A DNA stretch of 64,000 bases from Frankiales bacterium (GTDB taxonomy: Bacteria > Actinomycetota > Actinomycetes > JAFAQI01), in assembly GCA_025980325.1 (NCBI GenBank), contig JAICXQ010000003.1, positions 21,322 through 85,321 on the forward strand, in the 5' to 3' direction. The notes under the pieces are model-generated. The model worked only from the letters and a program-made list of their open reading frames with translations. It was not told the DNA's origin and made no database searches. Of the stretch, positions 16,593-24,973 are shown piece after piece; the stretch's first letter is position 1, and each line of letters starts with the position of its first letter. The position numbers and the translations under genes were made by a program.

Positions 16593-18761
16593 GTGAGCCC
16601 TGTGGCCAGAAGCCGGCGCGCCGTCGCGCTGACCGCTGCCCTGGCCGTCGTCCTGCCGGTTGGCGCGGCCGCCGGTGCGGACACACCTCGCCCGGCCGAC
16701 GGAATCGTGGTCGAGGCGGACGCGACCACGGCGGTGCTCGGCAACGCTGCCGTGTCCCGCACCTGGTCCCTCGTCGGCGGAGCCGTACGTACGACGGCGC
16801 TCGACGGCGCCGGCCGGCAGTGGGTGACCGCGCCCGGTGACGACTTCGCGTTGAATCTCGACGGCGTCCCGACGACGTCGACGACCGGCTGGACGCTGCT
16901 GTCGGTGACGCCGGGCAGCGACTCGCTGCTGTTCCGCTACGCGCTCGCCTCGACCGCTACGGCGCCGGCCGGGATCGAGCTCGACCGGCGAGTGGTGCTG
17001 CGGCCCGGCTCGTCGGTGTTCGAGACGACGTCGACGCTGGTCGACAACGGGCCGGCGCCGGCGCGGGTGTCGTCGTACACCCTCGACCAGGTCACGACGG
17101 CGGCGACGCTGCCGGCCGAGGTGCAGGCCTACAACGGCGGCTCGGACTGGCGCGACGACTACCGCCACGTCACCGACGAGACCGCGGCCTTCGACGACGA
17201 AGGAGAGGTGCTGCGCGTCGGCGGCGACACCGGACTGTTCCTCGTGTCGCAGCGGCGCGGCGGCTCGATGAGCCGGGTCGGCCGCGACGCGACCGGGCGT
17301 ACCTACGCCGGCGTCGACTGGGCGCGCGACCTGTTCGACTTCGGACCGCTGGAGTCGTCGCCGCCGTCGTACAACCGCCTGGACAACCCGGCGTACCCGG
17401 TGCCGGTCCGTGCGCGGGTGCTGCGGCCGCTGTCGTCGCTGGACCTCGGCACCGCCTACCTCGGTGTGTACTCCGGCGGCGCGGCCGAGGCGGCGGCGGC
17501 GTTCACGCGCGACTTCGCCGGTGCGGTCGAGCCGGCGTACGCGCACTCGGTCGACCTCAACACGTTCCACCCGTGGGGGCACGGTGACGGCATGAGCGAC
17601 GCGAACCTGCGCCCGCAGGTCCTCGCGGCGAAGGCGCTCGGCGTCGAGACGTTCATGCTCGACGACCAGTGGCAGGGCGGCACCGGCGGCGAGAGCGGCG
17701 ACTGGCGGTGGGACCCGGCCCGGTTCCCGGGCGCGGAGACCGACGATCGGCCGGACTTCGTCGACTACCTGCACCAGCAGGGCATGCAGCTCGGGCTCTG
17801 GATGTCGCCGCTGGAGTTCAACATGGCGTCGCAGACCTACGCCGCGCATCCGGACTGGGCCTGCGCTCCCGTCGGTGACGTGACCGCGCAGGATCCCGAC
17901 GACGCCGGGCTCGGTGTGTGGGATGCGACCAACCCTGCGTTCCAGGACTACATGGTGGGAGTCGTCGACCGGCTCGTGGCGGACGACGGTGTCGTCGAGT
18001 TCAAGTTCGACTTCATGGCGTGGGTCGACTGCGGCGACCACGACTACGCCGACTACGAAGACGCTTTCGTCTCGCTCGTGCACCGGATGCAGCGGCGGCA
18101 CCCCGGTGTGACGTTCGAGCTCGACGAGACGAACGACCAGCGCGCGTGGCCGTTCGAGTCGGCGGCGATCGGACCGTCATGGTTCGACAACGGGCACCTG
18201 CACGGCAGCACCGCGGTCGCGAAGCTGCTGCACGACGTGTGGAGCGCCGCACCGTGGGTGCCCACCGCGACCCTCGGGCTCGGTGTCTACGACGGGACGC
18301 TCACCGGCCCGTACGCGGGTGTCGCCGGAGTCGACGCGCTGTATCCGCTCGCGATGCTGACGCACGCGACGTTCTGGACCGACCTCACATCGCTGTCGGC
18401 CGATCAGCGGGCAGAGACTTCCTGGTGGATCGCGTGGTATCGCGCGCACTGCGATGAACTCGGCCCCGCCGTCTACGAGTTGACCAATGCCGATCCGCTC
18501 GACGGGCAGTCGTGGGCGGCGTGGCAGCCGTGGAACGGCGACTCGGGTTACGTGTTCGCGTTCCGGCAGGCAGGCGGCCCCGCGACGGAATCGCTGCCGC
18601 TGCACGGCGTGAACTTGCGCGAGACGTACGCCGTCGCGGACGCGCGCACCGGCGCGCGACTCGGTGTGTACCGCGGCGCGGATCTCGCCGCCGGCCTTTC
18701 CATCAGTCTCGCGCCGTACAGCGCACGGGTCGTGTCAGTGAAGCCGCTAGGAGCGCACTAG
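16593..18761 (+). CDS. Secreted GH36 alpha-galactosidase (melibiase)
   Basis: The product of about 722 residues begins with an Arg-rich signal (RSRRAVALTAALAVVLPVGAAAGA). After an N-terminal beta-sandwich comes a GH36-type barrel: LDDQWQG, DWRWDPARFPG, LGLWMSPLEF, and FKFDF, whose Asp (about 473) fits the nucleophile. DETNDQRAWPFES and WFDNGHLH follow in the region of the acid/base. The end is a beta-domain (GVYRGADLAAGLSISL). It should remove alpha-linked galactose or related sugars from oligosaccharides outside the cell. Two GTGs (16593, 16602) can serve as start. Confidence 0.85.
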   Translation: MSPVARSRRAVALTAALAVVLPVGAAAGADTPRPADGIVVEADATTAVLGNAAVSRTWSLVGGAVRTTALDGAGRQWVTAPGDDFALNLDGVPTTSTTGWTLLSVTPGSDSLLFRYALASTATAPAGIELDRRVVLRPGSSVFETTSTLVDNGPAPARVSSYTLDQVTTAATLPAEVQAYNGGSDWRDDYRHVTDETAAFDDEGEVLRVGGDTGLFLVSQRRGGSMSRVGRDATGRTYAGVDWARDLFDFGPLESSPPSYNRLDNPAYPVPVRARVLRPLSSLDLGTAYLGVYSGGAAEAAAAFTRDFAGAVEPAYAHSVDLNTFHPWGHGDGMSDANLRPQVLAAKALGVETFMLDDQWQGGTGGESGDWRWDPARFPGAETDDRPDFVDYLHQQGMQLGLWMSPLEFNMASQTYAAHPDWACAPVGDVTAQDPDDAGLGVWDATNPAFQDYMVGVVDRLVADDGVVEFKFDFMAWVDCGDHDYADYEDAFVSLVHRMQRRHPGVTFELDETNDQRAWPFESAAIGPSWFDNGHLHGSTAVAKLLHDVWSAAPWVPTATLGLGVYDGTLTGPYAGVAGVDALYPLAMLTHATFWTDLTSLSADQRAETSWWIAWYRAHCDELGPAVYELTNADPLDGQSWAAWQPWNGDSGYVFAFRQAGGPATESLPLHGVNLRETYAVADARTGARLGVYRGADLAAGLSISLAPYSARVVSVKPLGAH

Positions 18762-18829
18762 CCCTCGTCGTCGTAGCGCCGAAGCACGCCACTCCGCCCA
18801 CAAGTGGACCGACGATGATGCTCGCTCAC

Positions 18830-19129
18830 CTACTCCGTGATCTTGTGCACGTTGCTTGCTGGTTCGTGAGGGTGTAACTCCTGTTCGTCTGCCAGCAACT
18901 CGGGCTGGTTCCAGCTCCAGGCGGGTGGATTCCGGCGCGCCAGCCGGCGCCACCATGGAAAGAACAGCAGGCCCAACGCGAGCGCGGCACCCAGGGTGAG
19001 CAACATCTCGACCGGACCGGACTCCCGCCACACATTTGCGAAACCGAAGAGCCCAAACGCAACTGCCCACCAGAAACCTGGCCGGTGCCGCATGACGCGC
19101 AAGTACGCACGGAAAGTCGGCCCGCTCAC
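18830..19129 (-). CDS. Small membrane protein
   Basis: The product of about 99 residues from the GTG at 19129 has two close hydrophobic helices (WWAVAFGLFGFANVW and MLLTLGAALALGLLFFPWW) and a polar tail with several His and Glu. Coding character is good, but no family is recognised. It lies between the GH36 gene and the broken DHFR-like gene, and starts divergently from the latter. Confidence 0.65.
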   Translation of the reverse strand: MSGPTFRAYLRVMRHRPGFWWAVAFGLFGFANVWRESGPVEMLLTLGAALALGLLFFPWWRRLARRNPPAWSWNQPELLADEQELHPHEPASNVHKITE

Positions 19130-19203
19130 GACTACATAATGAGGTGCCTCGCCACGACCGTCGTGTCCCGCCACCTATCCGAGCCCAACGCCACGGAGGG
19201 CCT

Positions 19204-19856
19204 GTGTCACTCGTACGCGTTCACAATTTTGCGGTGTCGCTCGACGGATTCGGTACGGGGGAAGGGCAGAGCCTCGAGATGCCGTTCGGGCACGCGGAAC
19301 ATCCGGACGGAACTCGCGGCATCGACGACACAGGCTGCACGACTGGTTCTTTCCGACCCGTGCCTTCCGCGAGCAGCAGGGCCACGCGTTCGCCAGCCAA
19401 TGGGGCCGAGGTATCGGCGTGGAGATCATGGGGCGCAACAAGTTCGGCTACCAGCGCGGCCCGTGGGAAGACGACGGGTGGACGGGATGGTGGGGGGACG
19501 ACCCACCGTTCCATACGCCGGTCGTGGTGCTCACCCACCACGTGCGGCCCGCGATCGAGATGCAGGGCGGCACGACGTTCCACTTCCTCGACGCGGCACC
19601 CGCGCAAGCACTCGACTTCGCCCGGAGCCTCGCCGGTGACCTCGACGTACGGATCGGCGGCGGCGTGTCGACGGTGCGCCAGTTCCTCGCCGCCGACCTG
19701 ATCGACCACATGCACATCGCCGTCGTACCGATCGTGCTCGGGCGCGGAGAACGGCTATGGGACGGACTCGAAGACCTCGATCAGCGATTCGACATCGAGA
19801 GCGTAAGCGCACCGAGCGGCGTTACCCACGTCACTTTTACGCGCACATCAACCTGA
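19204..19856 (+). pseudogene. Broken DHFR/RibD-C family reductase gene (frameshift with apparent internal block displacement)
   Basis: The GTG at 19204 has GGAGGG upstream and starts VSLVRVHNFAVSLDGFGTGEGQ, the N-terminus of the bacterial dihydrofolate reductase-like family. About 45 codons later the reading frame is lost. From about 19335 the family sequence continues in another frame: LHDWFFPTRAFREQQ, then VEIMGRNKFGYQRGPWED, WWGDDPPFHTPVVVLTHH, GGTTFHFLDA, VRIGGGVSTVRQFLAADLID and PIVLGRGERLWDG to the stop at 19856. The segment EHPDGTRGIDD (19297-19329) resembles the family's GGTTGVDD loop, which normally follows the LHDW segment, yet here it precedes it. The gene is probably inactive unless the assembly is wrong. 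Confidence 0.85.
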
Positions 19857-19916
19857 GTCGCGAGCCCCCACCCCCGTGCGTACCGTTGCCCCCCACCGAG
19901 AGAGCGGCGCTGCCGA

Positions 19917-20534
19917 TCAGTGGCCCGGCTTGTACGGACTAGCGACCGGCGCAGGTGCGTCCATCGCGTGCGCGTCCGGCAGATCGCTGTCGACCTCGAG
20001 GACCTGCCCCGAGCGGGCGTCGACGAGCGCGATGATGTCGTGCAGGACGGTGGCGGCGCCGTCCTGCGACGACCCGCCGGGTGAGTCGGGGATGTTCACA
20101 TACCGCACGACCCACACCGGTCGATTCGAAGTGCTGAGAACGAGATGACCATGCGCGTCATCCGTCCCGGCCCCGTGGTTGGTGTAGGCGGCCAAGAAGA
20201 CTTGCGGTTTCGCACCCGAGATCGGGCCGCTGTACAGCCCGGTGGCCATGAACGCCGCGACAGCGTCGTCCCGCGAGACCGTCGGCCGCATCCCTCCTGC
20301 GGGTGGCTGGAAGTCCAGCATTCCGTGGTCGTAGGTGAATCGGTGGGTCAGCAATCCACCGCTGAGCGCGGGTTGCGCCTCAGCCGCCGGTGTCGCCGCC
20401 GTCACCGCGACTGCTGCGTGCGGCGCATGACTCGTCACGAGCGACGAATCATGTGTGGACGACTGGCCGCAGGCCGTCAGCCCGACCGCGACGCCAACGG
20501 CTCCGACAAGCAAGGGCATCCTGTTCGCATTCAT
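19917..20534 (-). CDS. Putative lipoprotein
   Basis: This 205-residue protein has a lipoprotein signal with lipobox LTACG at about residue 22. A His/Ala-rich linker is followed by a domain with RDDAVAAFMATGLYSG, PQVFLAAYTNHG, HLVLSTSNRPVWVVRYVNIPD and IALVDARSGQVLEVDSDLPD. The last strand pattern is the NTG/DARSG strand-turn common in PepSY-like or BNR-like extracellular domains. No enzyme motif is seen. It is eight bases downstream of the next secreted protein gene, so the two probably form an operon. Confidence 0.8.
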   Translation of the reverse strand: MNANRMPLLVGAVGVAVGLTACGQSSTHDSSLVTSHAPHAAVAVTAATPAAEAQPALSGGLLTHRFTYDHGMLDFQPPAGGMRPTVSRDDAVAAFMATGLYSGPISGAKPQVFLAAYTNHGAGTDDAHGHLVLSTSNRPVWVVRYVNIPDSPGGSSQDGAATVLHDIIALVDARSGQVLEVDSDLPDAHAMDAPAPVASPYKPGH

Positions 20535-20541
20535 GGCAACC

Positions 20542-21321
20542 TCAGCACCTCAAGGTCGTCGACGTCGACGTCGTCGAATAGAAGGAGAAACCGTCGGACC
20601 AAGACGATCGCGCATAGCGGACGGGGCTGTCTGCGCATGGGGCGTCCACCTGCCCGAGCGAGTTCGTCCAGTTGTTGGCGTAATTCTCGCCCTGCGCGCT
20701 CGTCAACGAGTCCGGCGAGGAGGACGTTCCCGGAACGTCATCGCCGATGTACTTCGTCTCCGCCGAGTACTGCAAGGTGTAGGGGTCGAGCGTGCTCCAC
20801 GGCCACACCGTAAAAATGTCGAACGGCGTGGACGCTTTCACCACACCGTCGACCAGCATCTCCTCGTCACCGGTCGTCGAGTTCCAGCGAACTTGGTAGT
20901 GGTTGGTCCCGAACGTCTTGCAGCCATCGGCAGTATCGATGTGCCGGTGAAAGGTGTCGCTGTTGTCTCGCCGATATTCGGTCGTCCAATATCGGCAGCT
21001 ACCCCAGTACCGGAAGTAGCCGGCCTGCGCATACCCTTGGGAAGGTCCCATCTGGCCGGCGTGGATCATGACCCAGACGAACCAGAAGTTCTCGGCCGTC
21101 TGGTCGCCGGTGTCACAGATCACTCCGTTGTTGATCGCGATCGTGGCGCCGACGCCCTCGTAGGTATTCGCGCTTGAATCAGGGTGCTGCATGATGTAGC
21201 CGTCGAAGTAGTTGTGCTCGCTCGACAGACAACTGACGGCGGCTTGTGCCGCCGGCGTCGACACCATGAGGGTGCCACCGAGAAGGACGATCAAACACGC
21301 GACCACACGCATGAGGCGCAT
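20542..21321 (-). CDS. Secreted hypothetical protein
   Basis: The 259-residue protein has a signal peptide (VVACLIVLLGGTLMVSTPAAQA). The mature domain is aromatic-rich with six or more cysteines (CLSSEHNYFDGYIMQ, ENFWFVWVMIH, AGYFRYWGSCRYWTTEYRR, HYQVRWNST) and ends in a Ser/Thr-rich stretch. The pattern suggests a beta-sandwich of the kind found in carbohydrate-binding or neprosin-like secreted proteins, but I cannot assign a family. The downstream lipoprotein gene follows after eight bases. Confidence 0.75.
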   Translation of the reverse strand: MRLMRVVACLIVLLGGTLMVSTPAAQAAVSCLSSEHNYFDGYIMQHPDSSANTYEGVGATIAINNGVICDTGDQTAENFWFVWVMIHAGQMGPSQGYAQAGYFRYWGSCRYWTTEYRRDNSDTFHRHIDTADGCKTFGTNHYQVRWNSTTGDEEMLVDGVVKASTPFDIFTVWPWSTLDPYTLQYSAETKYIGDDVPGTSSSPDSLTSAQGENYANNWTNSLGQVDAPCADSPVRYARSSWSDGFSFYSTTSTSTTLRC

Positions 21322-21455
21322 CGCTGCCTCCCCCGTCGACTGCGCAAAGAGTATTGCGCACGCGATGAGGTGTGTACCGTCCCAAAGGACTAAATCGCGT
21401 GGCTCCGCACATCGTCATGTTGTACGCGTGCGCGCGATCTCGGTGGAGGTGTTTT

Positions 21456-22199
21456 GTGGGATACGACAAGGGTCCGTCGCTGGCCGGTGCCCGGATCGAA
21501 GACGCCGACTTCTCCGGCGCTCGTCTGCATGCGCCGAACTTCGAGGGAGCGAGGATTACCGACGCTTGGCTCTACCGCGCCGACATCTCGGGAAACCTCG
21601 AAGGGCTGCGGCTGAACGGCGTCGAGGTGGCTCCGTTGGTGATGGCCGAGTTGGACCGTCGGTTTCCGCAGCGGGCGAAACTGCGCGCGACGGATCCGGC
21701 CGGCCTCGCCGAGGCCTGGGACATGATCGAGGATCTGTGGCGGGCAACGGTCGCTCGTGCCCGCGCGCTACCACTGCCGTTGCTGTTCGAGCGAGTCGAC
21801 GACGAGTGGAGCTTCGTCGAAACGCTTCGTCACCTCGTCATGGCCACCGACTGCTGGCTGCGGCGCATGGTCAACGGGATCGAGCAGCCGTACCACCCAT
21901 GGGCGCTGGCCGGATCGTGGCTCAGCGACCCCGCCGCCTGGGGGATCGACCCGGCCGCGACTCCGTCCCTGGACGAGGTTCTCGCGATTCGACGGGAGCG
22001 GATGGACGAGGTGCGGCAGACCATTGCCTCCGTCACACCCGACGAGCTGGAGCGAGTCTGCGTCCCGCCGCAAGCGCCCGGTCACCCGGACCGGCCGCAC
22101 ACGGTCGTCCGGTGCCTGCATGTGATCCTCGACGAAGAGTGGGAGCACAACCGCTACGCCGTGCGCGACCTCGAGGCCCTCGAGGCTCGCTCGGGCTGA
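21456..22199 (+). CDS. DinB-family protein with N-terminal pentapeptide repeats
   Basis: The product has about 247 residues. The first 45 residues are pentapeptide-like repeats (LAGARIEDADFSGARLHAPN, FEGARI), followed by a DinB-like four-helix bundle: WSFVETLRHLVMATDCWLRR with the first metal His, then TVVRCLHVILDEEWEHNRYAVRD with the HxxxH-type metal ligands. DinB proteins are metal-dependent thiol transferases or hydrolases. The GTG at 21456 was chosen for its GGAGGTG ribosome site; a longer ATG frame lacks support. Confidence 0.87.
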   Translation: MGYDKGPSLAGARIEDADFSGARLHAPNFEGARITDAWLYRADISGNLEGLRLNGVEVAPLVMAELDRRFPQRAKLRATDPAGLAEAWDMIEDLWRATVARARALPLPLLFERVDDEWSFVETLRHLVMATDCWLRRMVNGIEQPYHPWALAGSWLSDPAAWGIDPAATPSLDEVLAIRRERMDEVRQTIASVTPDELERVCVPPQAPGHPDRPHTVVRCLHVILDEEWEHNRYAVRDLEALEARSG

Positions 22200-22268
22200 C
22201 TCCGCCGCCGAACCGGAAACGGCGCCCGTCCATGCGGAGATCCGAGCGCTGCGCTCTACCGTTGATCC

Positions 22269-22775
22269 ATGCGTGGCGAACCGCTTGTCGGCAACCCCGA
22301 CCGGCAGCGGGCGACCTTGGCACGGGTCGCTGGCGCTGTCACCCGAGCACCCTGGTTGGACGCCCTGCTCCTGGTCGGATCGCTGGCGAGTGACACCGCT
22401 GACGCGCTCTCCGACGTCGACCTGTTGGTGGTCGTCCGCGAGGACCACTTCGAGCAGGCATGGGCCGACCGCGAAGCACTACAGGTTGCCGATCCGCTCT
22501 GCGCCTGGGACCAACCGCCGGTCGGAGACACGGAGGTCGCGGCGCACCGTTGACTGACGAGTGAGCTCGTCCTCGTGGAGGCGCTCATCGCGACTCCCAG
22601 CAGCGGCGTACGTCTCGCCGAGCCGTGGGTGGTCGTCACAGGCCATCACGACGCGCCGGCCCGCCTGACCCGTCGTCCTCCGATCGAACCGCGCGAGATG
22701 GGCGCGACGCCGCCGCATCCCGTCGAGGCCGCGTACGACGAGTTCAAGAGCCGCATCCGTCGCGCCTGCTCTTAG
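22269..22775 (+). pseudogene. Nucleotidyltransferase-superfamily gene interrupted by one in-frame TGA
   Basis: The first 94 codons encode a nucleotidyltransferase-fold N-terminus: LLVGSLASDTADALSDVDLLVVV, with the GS and DxD metal/nucleotide motif. A TGA at 22551-22553 stops it, but the same frame continues without a break as LTSELVLVEALIATPSSGVRLAEPWVVV to a natural stop at 22775. In related proteins the position before LT is a Trp, so a single TGG-to-TGA change explains the stop. A second product beginning at the GTG at 22575 is unlikely to fold alone. Confidence 0.8.
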
Positions 22776-22810
22776 CGATGTGACGGGTGGCCGCCTTTAC
22801 GCTCTCTCTT

Positions 22811-23524
22811 GTGTCAGCCGGACAGAACCCGAGCGGACTGCCGGACATCGGGCGAACGCTGGTCAGCGCCCGCTCTTTCGACGAGTACGTCGCGATGTTC
22901 GCGCTGACCGACGAAGACATGTCGCGCTCGATCCTCGACTGTCCGGGCGGAGCCGCCAGTTTCGCCGCCGAGGCGCACGCGCGGGGCATGTCGGTCGTCG
23001 CCGTCGATCCCGTCTACGCCGCGCCGGCGCAATGGCTTGCCGAACACGCAGTCGCCGAGGCCGTGCGCGGCAACCGGCACACCGGCTCGTCCGTCGACTC
23101 GTTCGTCTGGACGTTCTTCACCGACATCACCGACCACCTCAACCGACGAACAGCCGCCGCGGCCACGTTCGGGCGTGACCTCGCCGCACGTCCCTCGACG
23201 TACGTCGCGGGGAGCCTGCCGCGCCTGCCGTTCCGCAACGCCTCGTTCGACATCGTGTTGAGTTCGCACCTGCTGTTCATGTACGCGGATCGGCTCGATC
23301 AGGAGTTCCACGTGGCAGCAGCGTGCGAGATGGCGCGCGTGGCGCGGCGCGAAGTCCGGGTGTTCCCGCTGATCAGCGACGCCGGGACCGACACGGGCGA
23401 ACTGGTCGATGCGGTTCGAGACGGTGTCACCGCCCGCGGCTGCACGACCGCGATCAGGCCATCGCCGTACGAGTTCCAAAAGGGCGGCGACGAGATGTTG
23501 GTCATCGTCGTTCCCGAAACGTAG
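22811..23524 (+). CDS. SAM-dependent methyltransferase-like protein
   Basis: The product has about 237 residues (245 from an upstream GTG at 22787). It shows a Rossmann methyltransferase plan: ILDCPGGAASFAAEAHARG for motif I (with a CPGG variant of the glycine loop), VVAVDPVY with the acidic residue at the end of beta2, LPRLPFRNASFDIVLSSHLL for motif post-II and VARREVRVFPL later. The CPGG-type loop recurs in a subgroup of uncharacterised methyltransferases. The substrate is unknown. Confidence 0.82.
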   Translation: MSAGQNPSGLPDIGRTLVSARSFDEYVAMFALTDEDMSRSILDCPGGAASFAAEAHARGMSVVAVDPVYAAPAQWLAEHAVAEAVRGNRHTGSSVDSFVWTFFTDITDHLNRRTAAAATFGRDLAARPSTYVAGSLPRLPFRNASFDIVLSSHLLFMYADRLDQEFHVAAACEMARVARREVRVFPLISDAGTDTGELVDAVRDGVTARGCTTAIRPSPYEFQKGGDEMLVIVVPET

Positions 23525-23535
23525 CGCGCGGCCGG

Positions 23536-24312
23536 CTACTCGTTCCTGATCCCATCGGCCGCCGGATCACATGTCCGCACGAGCTCGACGAGTGTCTGAC
23601 GTATCCGTACGGCGTTGTCGGGGTCGACGTACGCAGCCTCCGCGGCGAGCAGTTCGGCGGCTGCGGCGAACGCGCGCGTCAACTCGGCGCGATCGACGCC
23701 GTGCGGCAGTGTGGGTACGAGCCCGGCGGTGATTGCCGCCGGCAGCCGGTCGACACCGCGTCCTTCGTGGACGGGCACATCGTGGCGAAGACAGACGAGC
23801 TGCACCGCGTGGTCGCGTACGCCGTCGATCATGTACACCGCCTGCCATCCGCGGCCGCGCGCGATGCTGGACCGTGCATGCAAGGCGTGCAGCCATCCCA
23901 ACGCAAGCACCGAGTTCGGCTCGGAGCGCGGCGGCCACGCGACGTCGTTAGCCTCGCCGAACACCAGGCGAAAGCTCGGTCCGTACGCGCCGAACTTGTC
24001 GTCGGGCCAGAACGACAAGTCCAGCTGCAACGTGTCCGGCAGCAGGAAGACCCGGTACAGGCCGCCGTGCCTCCAGAGGTCCGTGCGTGCAACCGGATCG
24101 AGGCGCGCGCCGATCAGATCCGTCCACGAGTCGGCCACCTGCGCCACGTCGGCTCCCGGGACCAGCCGCAGCGCGAGGTCGATGTCGGACCATCGATCCG
24201 TGGCACTATCGGCGCCGGATCCCAACAGCGCCGCCGCCGTCACTCGCTCATCCTCGCGGGCAAGATCGGTGAGCCAGTCCCTCACCTGTTCGCGCGAGGT
24301 CGCCGTGAACAC
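23536..24312 (-). CDS. Nucleotidyltransferase-domain protein (aminoglycoside adenylyltransferase-like)
   Basis: The product of about 258 residues from the GTG at 24312 carries LLGSGADSATDRWSDIDLALRL, the GS-x-DxD motif of the nucleotidyltransferase fold, then LQLDLSFWPDDKFGAYGPSF. The C-terminal helical half (VLALGWLHALHARSSIARGRGWQAVYMIDGVRDHAVQLVCLRH) resembles aminoglycoside nucleotidyltransferases. It could modify a small molecule, antibiotic or tRNA; homology alone cannot decide. It lies 22 bases after the response regulator gene on the same strand and may share its transcript. Confidence 0.85.
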   Translation of the reverse strand: MFTATSREQVRDWLTDLAREDERVTAAALLGSGADSATDRWSDIDLALRLVPGADVAQVADSWTDLIGARLDPVARTDLWRHGGLYRVFLLPDTLQLDLSFWPDDKFGAYGPSFRLVFGEANDVAWPPRSEPNSVLALGWLHALHARSSIARGRGWQAVYMIDGVRDHAVQLVCLRHDVPVHEGRGVDRLPAAITAGLVPTLPHGVDRAELTRAFAAAAELLAAEAAYVDPDNAVRIRQTLVELVRTCDPAADGIRNE

Positions 24313-24334
24313 GGCTGCGAGCGTAGCCAGCCGT

Positions 24335-24973
24335 CTACTCGGTGGGTACGACGTCGATGAGGTCGTGCCGCTGCGCCCAGAGCGCGGCCGAGGTGCGGTC
24401 GCGAACGCCGATCCGGGTGAAGATGCGGCCGAGGTGTGCCTTGACGGTTTTTTCGCTGATGCCGAGCTGCGTGGCGATGCTCTTGTTCGGCAGCCCGGCA
24501 CCGACGAGCGCGAGCACGTGGCGTTCGCGAGGGCTCAGCTCGGCCACCGGCGATCCTGGCCGGGGACTTGGCAGCAACGCGGTTGCCGCGCGCGGATCCA
24601 GCGGCGCATGGCCCGCTGCCGCAGCCTTGATCGCGCGGACGACGTCATCGGGCTCGCTGTCCTTGAGCAGGTAGCCGACGGCGCCGGCATGGATCGCATC
24701 GAGGATGCGTTCGGGCTGGCTCAGTGAAGTGAGCACGACCACGCGAATGCTCGGATCGCCGGTGAGGATCGCGCGCGTGGCCGCGACACCGTCGAGCCGG
24801 GGCATGCCGAGATCCATCAGCACCACCTCGGGCCGCTCCTGCGACGCCAACCGCACCGCGGTGTCGCCGTCGTCCGCGACCGCGACCACGTCGATGTCCG
24901 GTTCGGTGCGGAGCAGGTCGCTGAGCCCCTGCCGCATCAACGCGTGGTCGTCGGCGATCAGTACGCGGATCAT
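24335..24973 (-). CDS. NarL/FixJ-type response regulator
   Basis: The 212-residue regulator has a receiver domain (acidic pocket Asp8-Asp9, phosphoacceptor Asp54 in VVLMDLGMP, Thr/Ser of VVLTSLS and Lys of YLLKDSEPDD) and a LuxR-type helix-turn-helix (ELSPRERHVLALVGAGLPNKSIATQLGISEKTVKAH). Phosphorylation by the partner kinase would trigger dimerisation and DNA binding. Its ATG at 24973 overlaps the kinase stop (ATGA), which marks the two as one system. Confidence 0.96.
   Translation of the reverse strand: MIRVLIADDHALMRQGLSDLLRTEPDIDVVAVADDGDTAVRLASQERPEVVLMDLGMPRLDGVAATRAILTGDPSIRVVVLTSLSQPERILDAIHAGAVGYLLKDSEPDDVVRAIKAAAAGHAPLDPRAATALLPSPRPGSPVAELSPRERHVLALVGAGLPNKSIATQLGISEKTVKAHLGRIFTRIGVRDRTSAALWAQRHDLIDVVPTE

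Noticed and set aside
15456..18101. Long leftward frame opposite the GH36 gene
   Set aside because: Arg/His/Val-rich shadow without motifs; the rightward frame has clear glycosidase signatures.
22551..22553. Selenocysteine reading of the in-frame TGA
   Set aside because: The family position is Trp, no SECIS-like hairpin is evident after the codon, and nothing links this fold to selenium.
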